From positions 1-5,888 of the forward strand of contig CAKPAQ010000062.1 in the NCBI GenBank assembly GCA_934133015.1: a DNA stretch of 5,888 bases. The letters are read 5' to 3'. Of this stretch, positions 5,882-5,888 are shown one piece after another. The DNA comes from an uncultured Bacilli bacterium (GTDB lineage Bacteria > Bacillota_I > Bacilli_A > RF39 > UBA660). The notes beneath the pieces are model-generated. The model was not told the origin of the DNA. It worked only from the letters and a program-made list of their open reading frames with translations, and searched no databases. Numbering within the stretch: the first letter of the stretch is position 1; each line of letters opens with the position of its first letter. A program made the position numbers and the translations under genes.

Positions 5882-5888
5882 ATTTTCA

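Overview
The window is AT-rich and densely packed, and every gene I can support lies on the minus strand, so it is described in transcription order from the right edge to the left. A well-conserved Spo0A points to an endospore-forming, or ancestrally spore-forming, low-GC Bacillota. The glycolysis genes and the streptococcal/mollicute-style diacylglycerol glucosyltransferase fit a Bacilli/Erysipelotrichia-like or uncultured gut lineage. spo0A ends in TGA exactly where the family should end, and Trp is read from TGG, so the standard bacterial code is likely rather than the mycoplasma code. I cannot name the species.

Region 1 (5881 to 1617) is a tight polycistron: phosphoglycerate kinase (pgk), an 8-TM-type LPG-synthase-TM/YbhN-like integral membrane protein, a GT4 diacylglycerol glucosyltransferase of the CpoA/alMGS type, a short divergent triosephosphate isomerase (tpiA), and a 55-residue single-pass membrane protein. 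Junctions are a 12-nt gap, a 1-nt TAATG overlap, a 20-nt overlap and a 2-nt gap. This suggests translational coupling and one transcript, ending at an AT-rich hairpin plus U-tract (1595-1622) that overlaps the last stop codon. Two membrane/glycolipid genes therefore sit inside what is usually a pure gap-pgk-tpi glycolytic operon.

Region 2 (1616 to 687) is spo0A with its own control region. It has a perfect 0A box (TGTCGAA) and a degenerate second box exactly 10 bp away. It also has a TATAAT promoter and a candidate second promoter with a consensus -35 and a 22-bp spacer, like the Spo0A-activated spoIIG promoter of Bacillus subtilis. A 9-bp hairpin follows the stop codon. Autoregulation of spo0A is the natural reading. 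The usual spoIVB neighbour is not there.

Region 3 (710 to 1) holds a short intergenic segment and then the 5' part of an unrecognised gene. It has a good ribosome binding site and a clean reading frame running off the left edge, but codon 36 is TAA: a nonsense-interrupted gene, or a sequence error. No stretch over 300 bases lacks a gene. I saw no tRNA, rRNA, CRISPR array, insertion sequence or prophage gene.
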